A stretch of 8,502 nt of DNA from Fidelibacterota bacterium (GTDB lineage: Bacteria > Fidelibacterota > Fidelibacteria > Fidelibacterales > Fidelibacteraceae): NCBI GenBank assembly GCA_030596185.1, contig JAUVKP010000027.1:1-8502 (forward strand), read 5' to 3'. This document shows, piece by piece, positions 5,787 through 8,502 of this stretch. The notes under the pieces are model-generated. The model was not told where the DNA came from, did no database searches, and saw only the letters and a list, made by a program, of their open reading frames with translations. Within the stretch, counting starts at the first letter, position 1. Each line of letters begins with the position of its first letter. Position numbers and translations under genes: made by a program.

Positions 5787-7181
5787 TTAATTTAATTCAA
5801 CCACTTCTTCATATACCGGAATATGTGTAAACCAGCCAAATTTTTCATCAATGAGTTTTTTTAGATTCTTGCTTGATTCAGGTTCACCGTGAACAATGAA
5901 AGTTTTGCGAGGTGCTTTTTCAAAATTGCCCAACCAATTTAATATCTCATTATAGTCCGCATGAGCCGAAAAATCGGAAATGGTTTCAATTGCCGCAGCG
6001 GATTTGACTTGTTGTCCGTGGATCTTGATCTTATCATTTCCGTTCTGAAGCGCCCTTCCACGCGTACCTTCAGCTTGATATCCAACAAAAATAATACTAT
6101 TCCTCGGACGAGGCAAACGCCTCATCAAGTGGTGAAGAATTCGGCCACCGGTCAACATACCACTTGCAGAAATAATAATACAGGGTTGATCAGATGCATT
6201 GATACGTTTTGAGGCATCGACACTTTGCGTAAATTCTGTTCGTTGTGTCAGTAGAACATCTTTTCCCTGTTCTTTCAGTGCATTTGCCTCTTCATCATAG
6301 ATCTCAGTATGTTTGGAATATAGTTTTGTTGCTTTAATAGCCATAGGACTATCAACATAAACCGGTAGAACAGGAATTTGACCTTCACTTTCTAATTCAC
6401 GTATGGTATAAAGGAGTTCCTGAGTACGTCCAACCGCAAATGCCGGGATTACAACAACTCCACCTCTTTTTATCGTATCATTAATAATTCGCTGTAATTC
6501 TTCCTTGGGGTCACCTTGCTCATGCAAGCGAGCGCCATAAGTCGATTCTACAAGGAGATAATCCGCATCAAGCACTGGTGATGGATCTTTAAGAATTGGG
6601 CGCTCAAAACGCCCCAGATCGCCCGAAAACACGATCTTTTTCTCTTCACCGCTCTCCTCTTGCCAGCGTCCTATTACAAAAGCAGAGCCAAGAATGTGAC
6701 CCGCATCCTGAAATGTCATTAAAACTTCTGCTGTTGGACGAAAAGGTGTATCATAAGGAATACCTTTTAGTAGAGCTATAGTCTTTCTGGCATCCTCGGT
6801 GGAATATAGAGGCATGGCAGGACTATGTTTTGAAGTCCCTTTCTTATTGGCATACTTTGCATCTTCTTCCTGCAAATGAGCAGAATCAAGAAGCATGATC
6901 TCCAAAAGATCACGGGTAGGTTCGGTACAATAAACAGGTTTATTATAGCCCTGTTTGATAAGGCGGGGCAAATAGCCGGTATGGTCAATATGGGCATGTG
7001 TCAAAACAATGGCATCAAGATCATTGACATTCATTTTAAGTGGTGTCCAGTTCCGCAAACGCAATTCTTTAAGACCTTGAAAAAGTCCGCAGTCCACCAT
7101 AATATTTGAATTCTTATGAGAAAATACATATTTCGAACCGGTTACAGTTCCTGTTGCACCAAGAAAACGAAGTGAAGCCAT
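5787..7181 (-). CDS. Beta-CASP metallo-beta-lactamase ribonuclease (CPSF73/TTHA0252-like)
   Basis: A 464-residue cytoplasmic zinc-dependent nuclease of the MBL/beta-CASP/RMMBL type, expected to cut or trim RNA. MBL motifs: the metal-binding THAHIDH (61-67; H62, H64, D66, H67), H162 in DAGHILGSAF and D188 in SGDLG. Beta-CASP motifs: E212 in VEST, GRTQE (251-255), SASGML (338-343), H407 in FSAHADY and H431 in VHGEP. All expected ligands are present, and the length matches bacterial and archaeal CPSF73 relatives without KH domains. The N-terminus ASLRFLGATGTVTGS is typical. GAGGG lies 7 nt upstream of the ATG. It starts 16 nt after the stop of the SGNH-like gene, so the two are probably one transcript. 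The exact RNA target cannot be inferred. Confidence 0.94.
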   Translation of the reverse strand: MASLRFLGATGTVTGSKYVFSHKNSNIMVDCGLFQGLKELRLRNWTPLKMNVNDLDAIVLTHAHIDHTGYLPRLIKQGYNKPVYCTEPTRDLLEIMLLDSAHLQEEDAKYANKKGTSKHSPAMPLYSTEDARKTIALLKGIPYDTPFRPTAEVLMTFQDAGHILGSAFVIGRWQEESGEEKKIVFSGDLGRFERPILKDPSPVLDADYLLVESTYGARLHEQGDPKEELQRIINDTIKRGGVVVIPAFAVGRTQELLYTIRELESEGQIPVLPVYVDSPMAIKATKLYSKHTEIYDEEANALKEQGKDVLLTQRTEFTQSVDASKRINASDQPCIIISASGMLTGGRILHHLMRRLPRPRNSIIFVGYQAEGTRGRALQNGNDKIKIHGQQVKSAAAIETISDFSAHADYNEILNWLGNFEKAPRKTFIVHGEPESSKNLKKLIDEKFGWFTHIPVYEEVVELN

Positions 7182-7197
7182 CGTAATACCCTCATAA

Positions 7198-8427
7198 TTA
7201 TTTTTGATTAAAATAATCGATCAGAGTAGATCTGATCTGTGCAGTAAACAGGTCTTTACCATCCGTATTCATATTAATACCGTTGCTAAAATAGCGATCA
7301 ATTGAAAGTCCTGCATTACTCATTTCTTTTATACGAACTTGCAAGTCAATATGTTCAATATTTTCTAACATAGAACTTTGTTTGATCAAGTCATAGAATT
7401 GCGGGTCCATTCTGACCCGGAATGCATCCAGTTCCAATGCTTTTTCATAATATTTAAGGGCTTCTTCACTATCCCCTGCATGCTCTGATATCATTGCCTT
7501 GCAATAATGATAGATAGCCGTTTCCGGTTCCCAGGCTTCCAGATCGTCGATCCAGCGTTCAATAGTAAAACGATCAGCATTATCAACTAATATTTCACAT
7601 TCTTGTGCAAAGTTATCATCCTGTAATTCTTTATCGTCAAAAAACGAACGATAGGGTGGCGTTTTAATATTCACAGGCATGGAAACAAAGAAAACGGGGC
7701 AATCACTTTTTTTTGCGATTTTTTTCAAATTGCGTTCAAAATATGATTTGGACTCCATATAGCTAGTAGATTCATATGCTACGAGCCATTCATCGGGATC
7801 ACGCGGTGGAAAAACTTCCTGAGGATCCTTCTTCAAATAGATAAAGCGATCTAATATTTGAATGAAACGGTGATTTTTCATGCTTACAAAAAAATTTAGG
7901 CCCCAGTAATTATCAATATCCTGCATCCAAATGCTTTTCCTGGGAATTCCATAGAACTCATTTCCGCCCATTACAACCACGCAAGCATCTGCCTCGTATC
8001 GATTTATACAACAGGCAAGTTGTTTCATTGCAAAACTGTTAGTATAGGGTACAACTAATTGAACAATATCATAGTGAACAGAATCTTTATCAAAAAAATC
8101 CGGAATGATCTGTTCCTTATTAATATCAGGAAATGCTGAACTAAGGGTTTGATCACCAATCAAAAAGATTCGATGTGAGTTTCCTTCCTTCTCAAGAGGT
8201 ATTTCTTGGGGTAATATCGCTACATTTGGAAATTGCTTCGGTGAAATAAACCGACGATAGTAGATCGGATTCAATTCATAGTACTGGGAATTATCTGATT
8301 CTTTAAAAAGCAAGTAGGATTCACCTGCTCCAACAAAACGTAATGCCAATTCAAGCAAGATCACGATCAAGATCGGTGATAATCTAAAAAATACATTATA
8401 GGCTAGTCGTCTGAATGATACTTTCAT
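7198..8427 (-). CDS. Membrane-anchored SGNH-like protein with TPR, probable pseudo-hydrolase
   Basis: A 409-residue protein. A short basic N-terminus and hydrophobic segment (about 12-33) give a membrane anchor with the rest probably outside. The layout fits TPR-containing SGNH/GDSL hydrolase-like proteins: a block I region at FLIGDQT (88-94), block III at VVMGGNEFYG (151-160), a TPR-like helix pair at about 303-336 (HYCKAMISEHAGDSEEALKY then EKALELD), and a C-terminal block near FSNGINMNTDGKDLF (380-394). The residues expected to be catalytic look lost: relatives have GGST where this has GDQT, and D-x-H-P near the C-terminus where this has NGINM. The NxG of block II also seems replaced (QLVVP, 123-127). 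Only the block III Asn-Glu is kept. No clear Shine-Dalgarno precedes the ATG, and the frame stays open upstream to the window edge, but MKVSFRR plus the hydrophobic segment makes a natural start. Family moderately sure; loss of activity inferred. Confidence 0.7.
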   Translation of the reverse strand: MKVSFRRLAYNVFFRLSPILIVILLELALRFVGAGESYLLFKESDNSQYYELNPIYYRRFISPKQFPNVAILPQEIPLEKEGNSHRIFLIGDQTLSSAFPDINKEQIIPDFFDKDSVHYDIVQLVVPYTNSFAMKQLACCINRYEADACVVVMGGNEFYGIPRKSIWMQDIDNYWGLNFFVSMKNHRFIQILDRFIYLKKDPQEVFPPRDPDEWLVAYESTSYMESKSYFERNLKKIAKKSDCPVFFVSMPVNIKTPPYRSFFDDKELQDDNFAQECEILVDNADRFTIERWIDDLEAWEPETAIYHYCKAMISEHAGDSEEALKYYEKALELDAFRVRMDPQFYDLIKQSSMLENIEHIDLQVRIKEMSNAGLSIDRYFSNGINMNTDGKDLFTAQIRSTLIDYFNQK

Positions 8428-8502
8428 ATTTACATCGAAAACGGTGTTGAACCGGAATTTGCCCCCAGAACAATAATTAAAAAGAAAAGAAAAAGAAGAA
8501 AC
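8428..8502. other. Right-edge sequence upstream of the SGNH-like gene
   Basis: 75 bp with a purine-rich run on the plus strand (8479-8501). The minus-strand frame is open through it, but it contains no ATG, GTG or TTG start in that frame and gives unconvincing residues. No clear promoter is seen, so the start of this transcription unit probably lies outside the window. Confidence 0.4.

Noticed and set aside
8437..8455. Small stem CGGT/ACCG followed by TTTT on the minus strand as a terminator of an upstream gene
   Set aside because: A 4-bp stem with four T residues is expected by chance, and no upstream gene is visible to end there.

Overview
This is an AT-rich bacterial window with seven genes. 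The gene styles suggest a Gram-negative-type anaerobe, possibly of the FCB or Cloacimonadota/Marinimicrobia kind. The hints are MetRS and a zinc-type adenylate kinase side by side, a DUF819 transporter, a degenerate TPR/SGNH protein, a flavinylation-type FMN-binding protein, and intergenic regions rich in small palindromes. No taxonomic marker is present, so this placement is a weak inference.

Layout. The minus-strand pair at the left edge is adenylate kinase (568-1221) followed by methionyl-tRNA synthetase (1-480, cut by the window edge). The MetRS frame is intact but appears to lack roughly 90 residues of the connective peptide with its zinc knuckle; the join falls at a DFIR motif that normally occurs twice. 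A 538-bp divergent gap (1222-1759) holds a four-hairpin array (1332-1472), a long imperfect inverted repeat (1484-1664) and a good sigma-70-like promoter (1631-1659) facing right. Then comes a plus-strand operon with 11- and 22-nt gaps: an exported CapA-like protein (1760-2809), a DUF819 membrane protein (2821-4002) and a glucuronyl C5-epimerase-family protein (4025-5020). A separate promoter (5036-5064) and a strong Shine-Dalgarno precede a small membrane-anchored FMN-binding-domain protein (5109-5528). A convergent gap (5529-5786) holds a GC-rich repeat-like patch and three perfect hairpins whose centres lie exactly 49 bp apart. On the minus strand at the right are a beta-CASP metallo-beta-lactamase ribonuclease (5787-7181) and, 16 nt upstream of it, a membrane-anchored SGNH-like protein with one TPR (7198-8427) that appears to have lost its catalytic residues.

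How the genes fit together. adk and metG are housekeeping genes. The CapA/DUF819/C5-epimerase operon looks like a cell-surface or uronic-acid polymer module: an exported PGA_cap-fold protein, a multi-pass membrane protein of unknown substrate and a putative uronate epimerase. This combination is the best candidate here for an undescribed system, but its substrate cannot be read from sequence. The FMN-binding protein looks like an extracytoplasmic electron carrier without its usual partners nearby. The right-hand pair joins RNA processing to a probable pseudo-hydrolase.
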